A stretch of 17,946 nt of DNA, from NCBI GenBank assembly GCA_900541715.1, contig UQLI01000036.1, positions 1 through 17,946 of the forward strand, written 5' to 3'. The notes beneath the pieces are model-generated. The model did not search any database. It was not told the origin of the DNA and was given only the letters and a program-made list of their open reading frames with translations. The position numbers and the translations under genes are program-made. This document shows, in pieces, positions 1-7,230 of the stretch. Position 1 is the first letter of the stretch, and the number at the start of each line of letters is the position of its first letter. This DNA is from an uncultured Collinsella sp. Lineage in GTDB: Bacteria > Actinomycetota > Coriobacteriia > Coriobacteriales > Coriobacteriaceae.

Positions 1-69
1 GCGTAGCTCAGCTGGGAGAGCGCTTGACTGGCAGTCAAGAGGTCAGGGGTTCGATTCCCCTCGTCTCCA
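1..69 (+). tRNA. tRNA-Ala (anticodon GGC), 5' end cut by window edge
   Basis: The D arm, anticodon arm, five-base variable region and T arm all fold in cloverleaf form. The anticodon stem CTTGA/TCAAG encloses the loop CTGGCAG, giving anticodon GGC for Ala GCC codons. The T stem AGGGG/CCCCT encloses TTCGATT. Only the last three bases of the 5' acceptor strand are inside the window (GCG, pairing with C62, G63 and T64, the last as G-U). Four bases therefore lie upstream. Position 66 is U, which corresponds to tRNA position 70 and fits the G3:U70 identity pair of alanine tRNAs, although G3 itself is not visible. The discriminator is A69. CC follows but not a full CCA, so the tail is probably added after transcription. 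Confidence 0.93.
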
Positions 70-84
70 CCCGAGCATTGATTG

Positions 85-113
85 AGGCTCCAACGCAAGT
101 TGGGGCCTTTTTT
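85..113 (+). terminator. Rho-independent terminator after tRNA-Ala
   Basis: A 10-bp stem (85-94 with 99-108, one G-U pair) closes a GCAA tetraloop and is followed directly by a run of T (108-113). It ends the tRNA transcript and separates it from the ABC-F gene that starts 31 bases later. No clear sigma-70 promoter is visible between this hairpin and that gene. Confidence 0.9.
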
Positions 114-144
114 CATATAGGCACACAAGGTCAAAGGCGGCACC

Positions 145-2181
145 ATGATCCTCCTGGTCGACAAGATCGAAAAAAGCTTCGGCGCACGCGTCCTCTTTAG
201 CGGCGCGTCCTTCCAGATCAACCCCGGCGAGCGCTTTGCGCTCGTGGGACCCAACGGCGCCGGCAAAACCACCATGCTCAAGATCATCATGGGCATCGAC
301 AGCCCAGACGCCGGCCAGGTCCAGTACGCCAAGGACTGCCAGGTAGGCTACCTAGAGCAGGAAACTAATCTGGAGCAAAAGGACACCACCATCCTTGCCG
401 AGGTCATGGCCGCCGCCAAGGAAATCCGCCGCATGGGCGAGCGCGCCAACGAGCTGCAGGCCCAAATCACCGAGCTCTCCGAGCAGGGCAAGGACGTCGA
501 CGCACTCCTCAACGAGTACGGCCAAGTCCAGGACCGCTTTGAGCATCTGGGCGGCTACGAGCTCGAGAGCAACGCCCGTAAGATCCTATCCGGTCTGGGC
601 TTTAAGGTCACCGACTTTGAGCGCCCGTGCTCCGAGTTCTCAGGCGGCTGGCAGATGCGCATCGCGCTCGCCAAGCTCTTCCTGCGCCACCCCGACCTGC
701 TGCTTCTGGACGAGCCCACCAACCACCTGGACCTCGAGAGCGTCCAGTGGCTGCGCGGCTTTATCGCCAACTACGACGGCGCCGTCCTCATCGTCAGCCA
801 CGACCGCGCCTTCATGGACGCCTGCGTCGACCACGTCGCCGCACTCGAAAACCGTCGCGTGACCACCTACACCGGCAACTACAGCAGCTACCTCAAGCAG
901 CGCGAGGACAACCTGGAGCAGATGCGCGCCAAGCGCGCCGCCCAGGAGCGCGACATCGCCCACATGCAGGTCTTCGTCGACAAGTTCCGCTACAAGCCCA
1001 CCAAGGCCGCCCAGGCCCAGGAGCGCATCCGCAAAATCGAGCAGATCAAAAAGGAGCTCGTCATCCTGCCCGAGGGCCACAAGCACATCGACTTTAAGTT
1101 CCCCGATCCGCCGCGCTCCGGCGACATGGTCGTGGGCCTCGAGGGCGTCTCCAAGTCCTACGGCAACAAGCACATCTACAGCGACATCGACCTCAAGCTC
1201 TACCGCGGCGAGCACGTGGCGCTCGTCGGCCCCAACGGTGCCGGCAAGTCCACCCTCATGAAGATCCTCGCCGGCCTGGAACCGCCCACTACCGGCACGC
1301 GCGACCTGGGCACCAACGTCGGCGTCGCCTACTACGCCCAGCACGCACTCGAGGGTATGACCGAGTCCAATACCGTCCTGCAAGAGATCGACACCGTCAC
1401 GCCAAAATGGACCGTGCCGCAGCAGCGCAGCCTGCTGGGCGCCTTCCTGTTTAGCGACAACGATTCCATCGAGAAGCAGGTTCGCGTCCTCTCCGGCGGC
1501 GAAAAGGCGCGTCTGGCGCTCGCCAAGATGCTCGTGGCCCCCGAGGCGCTCCTGTGCCTGGACGAGCCCACCAACCACCTGGACATCGACTCGGTGGACA
1601 TGCTAGAGAACGCCCTGCAGAACTTCCCCGGAACCATCGTGCTGATCAGCCACGACGAGCACCTGGTCCGCGCCGTGGCCAACCGCATCATTGACATCCG
1701 CGATGGCAAGGTTACGGTCTATGACGGAGACTACGACTACTACCTCTACAAGCGCGAGGACCTCGCAGCCCGCGCCGCCGCCGAGGCGACAGGGGAGAGT
1801 GCGCCGACCGCAGGGAAGAGCACCAATACCGCCAACGCCGTCCAAGCCAGCAGCCCCGCTGCCGCCCCCAAGGCGGCCGAAGGCAAAAAGACCAAGGAGC
1901 AAAAGCGCGCCGAGGCCCAGGCCCGCGCTGCGCTCAACAAAAAGCTCAAGGGCGTGCGCAACCAGCTCAAGAAGATCGAGGCAGAGCTCGACAAAAAGCG
2001 CGCCCGCTATGACGAGCTTATGGAATTGATGGCAAGCGAAGAGCTTTATGCCGATCAAGACAAGTTCAACGCTGCGCTGGGGGAATATAACGGCCTTAAG
2101 CAAGAGCTTCCCAAGCTCGAGGATGAATGGCTGGAGCTTTCCACCCAGATCGAAGAGGAGACCGCGCGTGAACTCTCGTAA
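145..2181 (+). CDS. ABC-F family ribosome-associated ATPase (Uup-like)
   Basis: This 678-residue cytosolic protein has two ABC ATPase domains and no membrane segment, the ABC-F layout. ABC-F proteins bind the ribosomal E site and relieve stalled or awkward translation states, and some confer antibiotic resistance. Domain 1 has Walker A GPNGAGKT (35-42), signature SGGWQ (166-170) and Walker B ending D189-E190 in DEPTNHLD. Domain 2 has Walker A at 362-369, signature SGGEK (450-454) and D473-E474. A charged helical linker with KAAQAQERIRKIEQI lies between them, as expected for the P-site tRNA interaction motif. After an Ala/Pro/Thr-rich spacer (about 550-580), residues 583-678 form a highly charged coiled coil like the Uup C-terminal domain. 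The ATG follows AAAGG at 133-137. Subfamily (Uup-like rather than EttA-like) is inferred from the C-terminal coiled coil; a resistance role cannot be judged from sequence alone. Confidence 0.93.
   Translation: MILLVDKIEKSFGARVLFSGASFQINPGERFALVGPNGAGKTTMLKIIMGIDSPDAGQVQYAKDCQVGYLEQETNLEQKDTTILAEVMAAAKEIRRMGERANELQAQITELSEQGKDVDALLNEYGQVQDRFEHLGGYELESNARKILSGLGFKVTDFERPCSEFSGGWQMRIALAKLFLRHPDLLLLDEPTNHLDLESVQWLRGFIANYDGAVLIVSHDRAFMDACVDHVAALENRRVTTYTGNYSSYLKQREDNLEQMRAKRAAQERDIAHMQVFVDKFRYKPTKAAQAQERIRKIEQIKKELVILPEGHKHIDFKFPDPPRSGDMVVGLEGVSKSYGNKHIYSDIDLKLYRGEHVALVGPNGAGKSTLMKILAGLEPPTTGTRDLGTNVGVAYYAQHALEGMTESNTVLQEIDTVTPKWTVPQQRSLLGAFLFSDNDSIEKQVRVLSGGEKARLALAKMLVAPEALLCLDEPTNHLDIDSVDMLENALQNFPGTIVLISHDEHLVRAVANRIIDIRDGKVTVYDGDYDYYLYKREDLAARAAAEATGESAPTAGKSTNTANAVQASSPAAAPKAAEGKKTKEQKRAEAQARAALNKKLKGVRNQLKKIEAELDKKRARYDELMELMASEELYADQDKFNAALGEYNGLKQELPKLEDEWLELSTQIEEETARELS
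2157..2160 (+). promoter_or_regulatory. Ribosome binding site deciding the GTG start at 2168
   Basis: GGAG lies seven bases before GTG 2168, inside the last codons of the ABC-F gene. No ATG with such a site lies nearby in that frame, so this fixes the start of the small membrane protein and implies translational coupling to the upstream gene. Confidence 0.6.
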
Positions 2182-2464
2182 GGCCGCCGCCGTGGCGATG
2201 AGCATCATCGCCATCGCCTGCCGCGTTTGCGGCATCTTTATGAGCGCGATGACCGTGCTGCTGTGCTTTAGCGGCCTCACCGCCAAGCTGCAGATTGTGG
2301 GCTTTGTCGTCGAGCTTTCGCGCGCGCTGCCGAGCGCCATCGCCGGCTACGGCGTCATCACCTCGCCCTTTGGCGGCGTATTCCGCCTGGATTACGCCAT
2401 CGTGGCCGTCATCCTGTTTGTGGCCGACTACCTACTCGCTCGCGCCTCGCGCCGCGTCCGCTAG
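2168..2464 (+). CDS. Small membrane protein of unknown function
   Basis: I do not recognise this 98-residue protein. It starts with GTG inside the end of the ABC-F gene (14-base overlap) and stops nine bases before the M50 protease gene, so the three are probably co-transcribed. The N-terminus is basic (NSRK) and is followed by a hydrophobic helix at about 9-37, interrupted by R19. A less hydrophobic middle holds a Pro/Gly-rich stretch (55-70). A second helix runs at about 76-90 and the C-terminus is strongly basic (RASRRVR), suggesting two membrane passes with both ends in the cytoplasm by the positive-inside rule. Base composition matches its neighbours, so it looks native. A longer reading in the same frame from ATG 2048 would lie mostly inside the ABC-F gene and is unlikely. 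It could be a substrate or partner of the adjacent protease, but that is only inference from position. Confidence 0.7.
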   Translation: MNSRKAAAVAMSIIAIACRVCGIFMSAMTVLLCFSGLTAKLQIVGFVVELSRALPSAIAGYGVITSPFGGVFRLDYAIVAVILFVADYLLARASRRVR

Positions 2465-2473
2465 GGGAGCACC

Positions 2474-3157
2474 ATGTCCAGCAGCTACATCATGAACCTG
2501 CTCGCGAGCGCCGTCGCCGTCATCGTCGGCATCGTGATCCACGAGAGTGCGCACGCCGCTGCGGCCTGGGCACTCGGCGATAAGACGGCCCGATCACGCG
2601 GCCGCGTGTCGCTTAACCCGCTCAACCATATCGACCCGTTTGGCACCATCATCTTGCCGCTGCTCATGCTTGCCGCCGGCGGCCCGGTGTTCGCCTTCGC
2701 CAAGCCCGTGCCCGTCTACCTCAACAACCTCAAGCACCCCAAGCGCGACGAGGTCCTGGTGAGCGTTGCCGGCCCCGCATCGAACATCGCGCTCGCGTGT
2801 CTTGCCGCGGTCCTCATGCGCCTGGCATATGGCAGCCTCTACACCAGCATGTCCTTTGCCCTGGCGTCACAGATCATGAACTTCGGCGCCACCTTTATCG
2901 TGGTCAACCTGTCACTCGCGTTCTTCAACCTCATCCCGATCCCGCCGCTCGATGGCTCGTCGATCATCGTGCCCTTCCTCAAGGGCAAGGCGCTCAACAA
3001 CTACTACCATCTGCAGCAATACGCTATGCCCATCCTCATCCTGGTGCTGTACCTGCTGCCTACGTGGACCGGCATCGACGTAATCGGCCGCTATTTCGAC
3101 GTTACCGTGTATCCGCTCGCTGAGCTGCTGCTCAACTTCGCAATCGCCGGCATCTAA
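2474..3157 (+). CDS. M50 (site-2 type) family membrane zinc metalloprotease
   Basis: This 227-residue multipass protein carries the hallmarks of compact M50 proteases of the YwhC/SREBP-like group. The zinc-binding HESAH motif is at 23-27 within the first hydrophobic segment. SLNPLNHIDPFG follows at 46-57, and the second active-site motif, N152-LIP-IPPLDG ending D160-G161, supplies the third metal ligand (Asp). Hydrophobic segments near 9-31, 58-76, 95-118, 128-151 and 172-190 predict an enzyme active within the membrane. The family cleaves transmembrane segments of anti-sigma factors or signal-peptide remnants; the substrate here is unknown. No PDZ domain is present, unlike RseP. ATG 2474 follows AGGGGAG at 2463-2469. 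In other genomes this subtype often lies next to scpA, as it does here. Confidence 0.93.
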   Translation: MSSSYIMNLLASAVAVIVGIVIHESAHAAAAWALGDKTARSRGRVSLNPLNHIDPFGTIILPLLMLAAGGPVFAFAKPVPVYLNNLKHPKRDEVLVSVAGPASNIALACLAAVLMRLAYGSLYTSMSFALASQIMNFGATFIVVNLSLAFFNLIPIPPLDGSSIIVPFLKGKALNNYYHLQQYAMPILILVLYLLPTWTGIDVIGRYFDVTVYPLAELLLNFAIAGI

Positions 3158-3241
3158 GGTAAACTTACAGGTCGACCGTGCAAAACGGTCGCAACATGCA
3201 CCCAAACCGCGCCGCGAAGGCGCCGTCAAAGGAGGTCGAAG
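3158..3241 (+). other. Intergenic leader of scpA with hairpin; possible weak promoter
   Basis: At 84 bases this is the longest gap in the 17-kb gene run. It contains a perfect 7-bp hairpin (3173-3179 with 3185-3191, loop GCAAA) that lacks a T tract and so is not a normal terminator. TTCGCA (3137-3142) and TAAACT (3160-3165), spaced 17 bases apart, could be a weak promoter for scpA. The gap ends with a near-perfect Shine-Dalgarno site, AAAGGAGGT (3228-3236), five bases before the scpA ATG. The hairpin and RBS are directly visible; the promoter is a guess. Confidence 0.4.
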
Positions 3242-4054
3242 ATGTCGTATCGCGTGTCGACGCAGGTCTACAGCGGACCGTTCGACCTGCTGCTGCAGCT
3301 GGTAACCCGCCAAAAAGTAGATATCGGCGCCATCTCCATCAGCGAGGTGGCCGAGCAGTACCTTGCCGAGGCCGAGCGCATCGAGGCGCTGGACCTTGAC
3401 GTGGCGAGCGACTTTTTGCTGGTCGCGGCAACCCTTTTGGACATCAAGGCTGCCTCTCTGGTGCCGCAGGAGGCCCCGCGCAAAGCCGATGACGACGATG
3501 ACGAGTTCGACGAAGACCTCGAGGAGCTCAGCACGCTCGACGGCGACGCCTTGCGCGAGGTCCTGATCCAACGCCTGATTGCCTACAAACAGTTTAAAGG
3601 CGCGGCTGCGGCCCTCGGTGCCCGCATGCAGGCCGAAAGCCGCATGCACCCGCGTGTGGCCGGCCCCGACCCCGAGTTCTTGGGCCTCATGCCCGACTAC
3701 CTGGCCGGCATCACCCTGCGCGGCCTCGCCGTCATCTGCGCCGACCTGGACGGCAAGCGACAGACCTTCCTGCTGGAGGCCGAGCACGTAGCTCCGCATC
3801 GCGTACCGCTCGACCTGACCGTGGCCTCAGTCGACCGCTTTACCATGGCGCACCAAACCTGCACTTTCCGCGAGCTGCTGGACGGCGATGCCACCACCGA
3901 GCAGCTCGTCGTCACCTTCCTTGCCATGCTTGAGCTCGCCAAGCGCGGCTCGCTCACGCTGAGCCAGGACGAGATCTTTGGAACCATTCAAATCAACCGC
4001 GTCGAGGGCGCCGAGGCCTATGTGCCCGGCGAGGGCCCCGAGCTCACCGAATAG
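3242..4054 (+). CDS. scpA: Segregation and condensation protein A (kleisin)
   Basis: ScpA is the kleisin subunit that bridges the SMC ATPase heads and binds ScpB in the complex that compacts and segregates the nucleoid. The 270-residue length is normal. The N-terminal family motif reads YSGPFDLLLQL (10-20), followed by helices that include the conserved SISEVAEQYL region and the stretch ending in ATLLDIKAASLVP. An acidic linker rich in Asp and Glu lies at about 82-98, as in many ScpA proteins. The C-terminal winged-helix part contains FLAMLELAKRGSLTLSQDEIFGTIQI, typical of the kleisin end that contacts the SMC head. ATG 3242 has an excellent RBS. scpB begins 11 bases after the stop, the usual arrangement. 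No truncation is seen. Confidence 0.96.
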   Translation: MSYRVSTQVYSGPFDLLLQLVTRQKVDIGAISISEVAEQYLAEAERIEALDLDVASDFLLVAATLLDIKAASLVPQEAPRKADDDDDEFDEDLEELSTLDGDALREVLIQRLIAYKQFKGAAAALGARMQAESRMHPRVAGPDPEFLGLMPDYLAGITLRGLAVICADLDGKRQTFLLEAEHVAPHRVPLDLTVASVDRFTMAHQTCTFRELLDGDATTEQLVVTFLAMLELAKRGSLTLSQDEIFGTIQINRVEGAEAYVPGEGPELTE

Positions 4055-4065
4055 GAGCCGCAACC

Positions 4066-4794
4066 ATGTCAACCCTTTCCACGCTGGAGGCAAACAGCCT
4101 CAAAGGTGCCCTCGAGGCGCTGCTGCTGGTGTCGAGCGACCCGGTGAGTGCGCCCGCGCTGGCCGGCGCACTGGATATCGCCCCCGGCGAGTGCGCGTCG
4201 CTGCTCGCCGAGCTCAAGGTTGAGTACGAGGAGGCCAACCGCGGCTTTCAGCTGCGCGAGGTCGCCGGTGGCTGGCGCCTGTTTACACATCCCGCCTACC
4301 ACGATGTGGTCGAGGCCTATGTGTTGAGCTGGGACACGCAAAAGCTGTCGCAGGCGGCGCTCGAAACCCTGGCCGTCATCGCATACCACCAGCCCGTGAC
4401 GCGCGAGGTGGTCAAGGGCATCCGCGGCGTCAACTCCGACGGCGTCATCGCGTCGCTCGTGGACAAGGGTCTAGTGCGCGAGCTCGGCCGCGATCCCCAG
4501 CGCGGTCAAGCCATCATCTACGGCACGACCAACGCCTTCTTGGAAAAGTTCGGTCTGCGCTCCACCCGCGACCTGCCCGATCTGGAGCAGTTTGCCCCCG
4601 ACGAGCAGTCGCGCCAGTTTATCCGCGAGCGTCTAAGCGGCCGCAGCATTCAGTCCACGCTCGAGGAGCAGGCCGAAGATCTGGACGAAGAGCGCGAACT
4701 GCTCGATACCGATGTTGAAGATGTTGAGGCAGTCGAGGACTTTGAGACCCTGGTCGTCGACGAGACCTCGGAGGATATGCATGACGAGGACTAA
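4066..4794 (+). CDS. scpB: Segregation and condensation protein B
   Basis: ScpB is a dimer of winged-helix domains that binds ScpA and regulates SMC ATPase activity during chromosome condensation. The 242-residue protein has the family core: an opening helix with LKGALEALLLVSSDPVSAPAL, then YEEANRGFQLREVAGGWRL, then LSQAALETLAVIAYHQPVTREV and the nearby IRGVNSDGVIASLVDKGLV, which form the second winged helix. From about residue 204 the tail is extremely acidic (repeated Glu/Asp to the end). This extension is common in actinobacterial homologues and probably unstructured. ATG 4066 is preceded by AGGAG 12 bases upstream, after the scpA stop. The last codons may overlap the next gene if that gene starts at ATG 4781. 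Confidence 0.95.
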   Translation: MSTLSTLEANSLKGALEALLLVSSDPVSAPALAGALDIAPGECASLLAELKVEYEEANRGFQLREVAGGWRLFTHPAYHDVVEAYVLSWDTQKLSQAALETLAVIAYHQPVTREVVKGIRGVNSDGVIASLVDKGLVRELGRDPQRGQAIIYGTTNAFLEKFGLRSTRDLPDLEQFAPDEQSRQFIRERLSGRSIQSTLEEQAEDLDEERELLDTDVEDVEAVEDFETLVVDETSEDMHDED

Positions 4795-4800
4795 CGAAGT

Positions 4801-4807
4801 AGGGGAG
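4801..4807 (+). promoter_or_regulatory. Ribosome binding site favouring the rluB start at 4817
   Basis: AGGGGAG lies nine bases before ATG 4817. An in-frame ATG at 4781 inside scpB has only weak purine context (GGAG at 4770-4773), and a later in-frame ATG at 4868 has no clear site, so 4817 is the best supported start. Confidence 0.6.
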
Positions 4808-4816
4808 ACGCGCGCC

Positions 4817-5743
4817 ATGGGCAACGCAGTGCCCGCAACCGGCGCCCAGCCCGTCTACCCGCACACCATGCGCCTGCAGCGCTTTTTGGCGCGCGCGGGC
4901 GTAGCGAGCCGCCGCGGCTCGGAGGACCTGATGACCGCCGGCCGCGTGACCGTCAACGGGCTGGTCGCGACCGAGCTGGGCACCAAGGTCGATGTCGACC
5001 GCGACCATATCGAGGTCGACGGCATACCCGTCAAGCTCAACCAGGGCGCCGTGTACCTGATGCTCTACAAGCCGACCGGCTACCTCACCACCATGAGCGA
5101 CCCGCAGGAGCGCCCTTGCGTTGCCGACCTGGTCCCCCGCGACCGCTTTCCGGGACTGTTCCCGGTGGGCCGCCTGGACCGCGACACCACGGGCCTTTTG
5201 CTCTTTACCACCGACGGCGACCTGTCACAGGACCTGCTGCACCCGAGTAAGCACGTCTACAAGACCTATCAGGCGCTCGTGGACGGCCACTTGACCGATC
5301 GCGACTTGGAACCGCTCCGCCGTGGCATCGAGCTCGACGACGGCCTGTGCCAGCCGGCAATCTGCCGTGTCATTAACGCGCGCGAGGCCGAGGCCGTGGC
5401 GCCACAGGGCGTCAAGCCCGGCACCACCGCCGTCGAGGTCATCATCCGCGAGGGTCGCAAGAATCAGGTTAAGCGCATGCTGAGCAAGATTCACCACCCG
5501 GTAATCCGTCTGCATCGCTGCAACTTTGCCGGCCTTGAGCTCGAGGGCGTGGCCAAAGGCTCGTGGCGCGAGCTCACCGACCGCGAGGTGCAGATCCTCA
5601 AAAGCGGTGGCATCCCTCCCAAGCAGGCCAGCGCCATGCGCGGAGGCAAGCCCCAGGAAACCCCCGCCAGCCGCACGCGTCACCACGGCAGCCACGGCTC
5701 CGCACCCAAGCGCAACACCTACCGCGAGCGTTACACGGGCTAG
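4817..5743 (+). CDS. rluB: 23S rRNA pseudouridine synthase, RsuA/RluB family
   Basis: This enzyme isomerises a uridine of large-subunit rRNA (E. coli RluB acts on U2605) to pseudouridine. From ATG 4817 the protein has 308 residues. An S4 RNA-binding domain starts at about residue 18 (MRLQRFLARAGVASRRGSED) and runs to about 75. The catalytic domain contains YKPTGYLTT and the motif GRLDRDTTGLLL, with catalytic Asp at 121. The RsuA-group motif REGRKNQVKRML is also present. The C-terminal 45 residues are basic and rich in His, Arg and Pro, an RNA-binding-type tail. The gene follows scpAB, the common scpA-scpB-rluB order. The exact uridine target cannot be read from sequence, and RsuA or RluE specificity is not strictly excluded. 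Confidence 0.9.
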   Translation: MGNAVPATGAQPVYPHTMRLQRFLARAGVASRRGSEDLMTAGRVTVNGLVATELGTKVDVDRDHIEVDGIPVKLNQGAVYLMLYKPTGYLTTMSDPQERPCVADLVPRDRFPGLFPVGRLDRDTTGLLLFTTDGDLSQDLLHPSKHVYKTYQALVDGHLTDRDLEPLRRGIELDDGLCQPAICRVINAREAEAVAPQGVKPGTTAVEVIIREGRKNQVKRMLSKIHHPVIRLHRCNFAGLELEGVAKGSWRELTDREVQILKSGGIPPKQASAMRGGKPQETPASRTRHHGSHGSAPKRNTYRERYTG

Positions 5744-5809
5744 GCAACCCGCCGCACCCCAACGCCTGCGAACCATACCAGCACGTCAACCATCGAAAGG
5801 AAGCATTGC

Positions 5810-6496
5810 ATGATCGTCGCCATCGACGGCCCCGCCGGTTCCGGCAAGTCCACCATCGCCAAGGAGATCGCCCGCCAGCTTGGCTTTAACAAGCTCGACA
5901 CGGGCGCCATGTATCGCGCCGTCACCTTCGCCGCGCTCGATCGCGGAATCGATCTAGACGACGAGGCGGCCATCGACGCCCTCGCCAAGCAGATCGAGAT
6001 TCGCTTTACCAACGGCACCGGCGAGGACACGCGCCTGACCATTGACGGCCAGGACGCTTCGGCTGCCATCCGCACCCCGGAGGTCGACGCCAACGTGTCC
6101 AAGGTTTCGGCCTATCCGGGCGTGCGCGCCGCCATGCTCATCCATCAGCGCCGCGCCGCCGAGGACCGCGATATCGTGGCCGAGGGTCGCGACATCGGAA
6201 CCGTCGTGTTCCCTAACGCGCAGGTCAAGGTCTTCCTGACCGCCGACCCGCGCGAGCGCGCCCGTCGCCGTGTGCTGCAGCGTCACCAAAACGATGCCCA
6301 GCCGCTCACGTCCGAGCAGCTCGAGGCCGAGGTCGACGAGACCCTCGACGCCCTTAAGCAGCGCGACAAGCTCGACAGCAGCCGCGAGGTCGCCCCGCTC
6401 GTGCCCGCCGAGGACGCCGTGCACGTCGACTCCACCGCTCACACCATCGACGAGGTCGTTCGTATCATCGAGGACCTCATCAACCAAAGGAGGTAG
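5810..6496 (+). CDS. cmk: Cytidylate kinase
   Basis: Cmk phosphorylates CMP and dCMP to the diphosphates, recycling nucleotides for RNA, DNA and CDP-lipid synthesis. The 228-residue length is normal for the long bacterial type. The P-loop GPAGSGKS is at 7-14, followed by the CMP-binding motif LDTGAMYRA (29-37) and VAEGRDIGTVVFP with E125-G126-R127-D128. The LID-type arginine-rich stretch DPRERARRRVLQRH follows. Residues between form the CMP-binding insert characteristic of Cmk compared with adenylate kinase. ATG 5810 follows GAAAGGAAG (5795-5803). A 66-base gap to rluB shows no terminator. The next gene starts four bases after its stop, so cmk and plsC are likely translated together. Confidence 0.96.
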   Translation: MIVAIDGPAGSGKSTIAKEIARQLGFNKLDTGAMYRAVTFAALDRGIDLDDEAAIDALAKQIEIRFTNGTGEDTRLTIDGQDASAAIRTPEVDANVSKVSAYPGVRAAMLIHQRRAAEDRDIVAEGRDIGTVVFPNAQVKVFLTADPRERARRRVLQRHQNDAQPLTSEQLEAEVDETLDALKQRDKLDSSREVAPLVPAEDAVHVDSTAHTIDEVVRIIEDLINQRR

Positions 6497-6499
6497 CCC

Positions 6500-7228
6500 A
6501 TGCGCCTGTTTAAGCAGACGCCCGAGGACTATTACAACGCCCCCTACGCCGAGTTCCCGGCGCTCATCCGCGGCACCGTTTTCGTGGTCATGGCAATCCT
6601 TTGGGCCTTCTCCAAGCTCATGTGGCGTTGGAAGGTCGAGGATGCCGATCTGCTGTTTGAGCGCCAGGACGGCCGCGGCAGCGTGGTCATCTGCAACCAC
6701 ACCTCGATGGCCGAGCTCTTGGCCGTGGAGACGGCGCTGTTCTTTGGGGGGCGCCGCATTCGTCCCATCTTTAAGTCCGAGTTCGCCAAGAGCAAGATCG
6801 TACGCTGGGCCTTTAGCCGCGTGGGCGGCATCCCCGTGGAGCGTGGTACTGCCGATATGAAGTGTCTGCGCGCCGCCCAGCATGCGCTGCAGCGCGGCGA
6901 GGACGTTCTGATCTTCCCCGAGGGCACGCGCATCCGCTCGCGCGAGATCAAGCCCGAGGTCCACGGCGGCTTTGCGCTCATCGCCCAGATGGGCAAGGCG
7001 CCCGTCAACCCGCTCGCCATCTGCGGCTGGTCCGACATCACGCCCGCAGGCAAAAAGCTCATGCGTCCCAAGAAGTGCTGGATCCGCGCCGGCAAGGCCG
7101 TCTCGCTTTCCGACGCACCGGCTGGGCTTAAGCGCACGGAGCGCCTGGAATGGTTTGAGTCCGAGGCCATGAACCGCGTCTACGCTATGCGAGACGAGCT
7201 GTGCGCCGAGCATCCGGGCAGGTTCTAG
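6500..7228 (+). CDS. plsC: PlsC-type lysophosphatidate acyltransferase with HX4E motif
   Basis: This 242-residue protein is a probable 1-acyl-glycerol-3-phosphate acyltransferase, making phosphatidic acid at the membrane. A hydrophobic segment lies at about 20-38. Family block 1 reads NHTSMAE, with the catalytic His at 67 but Glu at 72 where the usual HX4D motif has Asp. Later blocks are clear: VGGIPVERG, FPEGTR (E141-G142-T143-R144) and the final block around KAPVNPLAI. The ATG sits behind a perfect AAAGGAGG (6486-6493) within the last codons of cmk. cmk-plsC-ispH is a known gene order in Gram-positive bacteria, and plsY and gpsA lie further along this run. The acyltransferase fold is certain; the substrate (LPA or another acyl acceptor) is less so because of the altered motif. 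Confidence 0.85.
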   Translation: MRLFKQTPEDYYNAPYAEFPALIRGTVFVVMAILWAFSKLMWRWKVEDADLLFERQDGRGSVVICNHTSMAELLAVETALFFGGRRIRPIFKSEFAKSKIVRWAFSRVGGIPVERGTADMKCLRAAQHALQRGEDVLIFPEGTRIRSREIKPEVHGGFALIAQMGKAPVNPLAICGWSDITPAGKKLMRPKKCWIRAGKAVSLSDAPAGLKRTERLEWFESEAMNRVYAMRDELCAEHPGRF

Positions 7229-7230
7229 CC

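Noticed and set aside
640..1578. A 312-codon minus-strand frame
   Set aside because: It mirrors the ABC-F gene; the repeated VVGGLVQ-like stretches are reverse readings of the two Walker B regions.
3478..3540. Repetitive GAC/GAG-rich stretch
   Set aside because: It encodes the acidic linker of ScpA and is not an independent repeat element.
4781..4816. Alternative upstream start of rluB overlapping scpB
   Set aside because: The ATG at 4781 has weak RBS context; ATG 4817 has AGGGGAG at good spacing. Not fully excluded.
5954..7213. A 419-codon minus-strand frame
   Set aside because: It lies opposite cmk and plsC, both well supported; no RBS or domain is visible.
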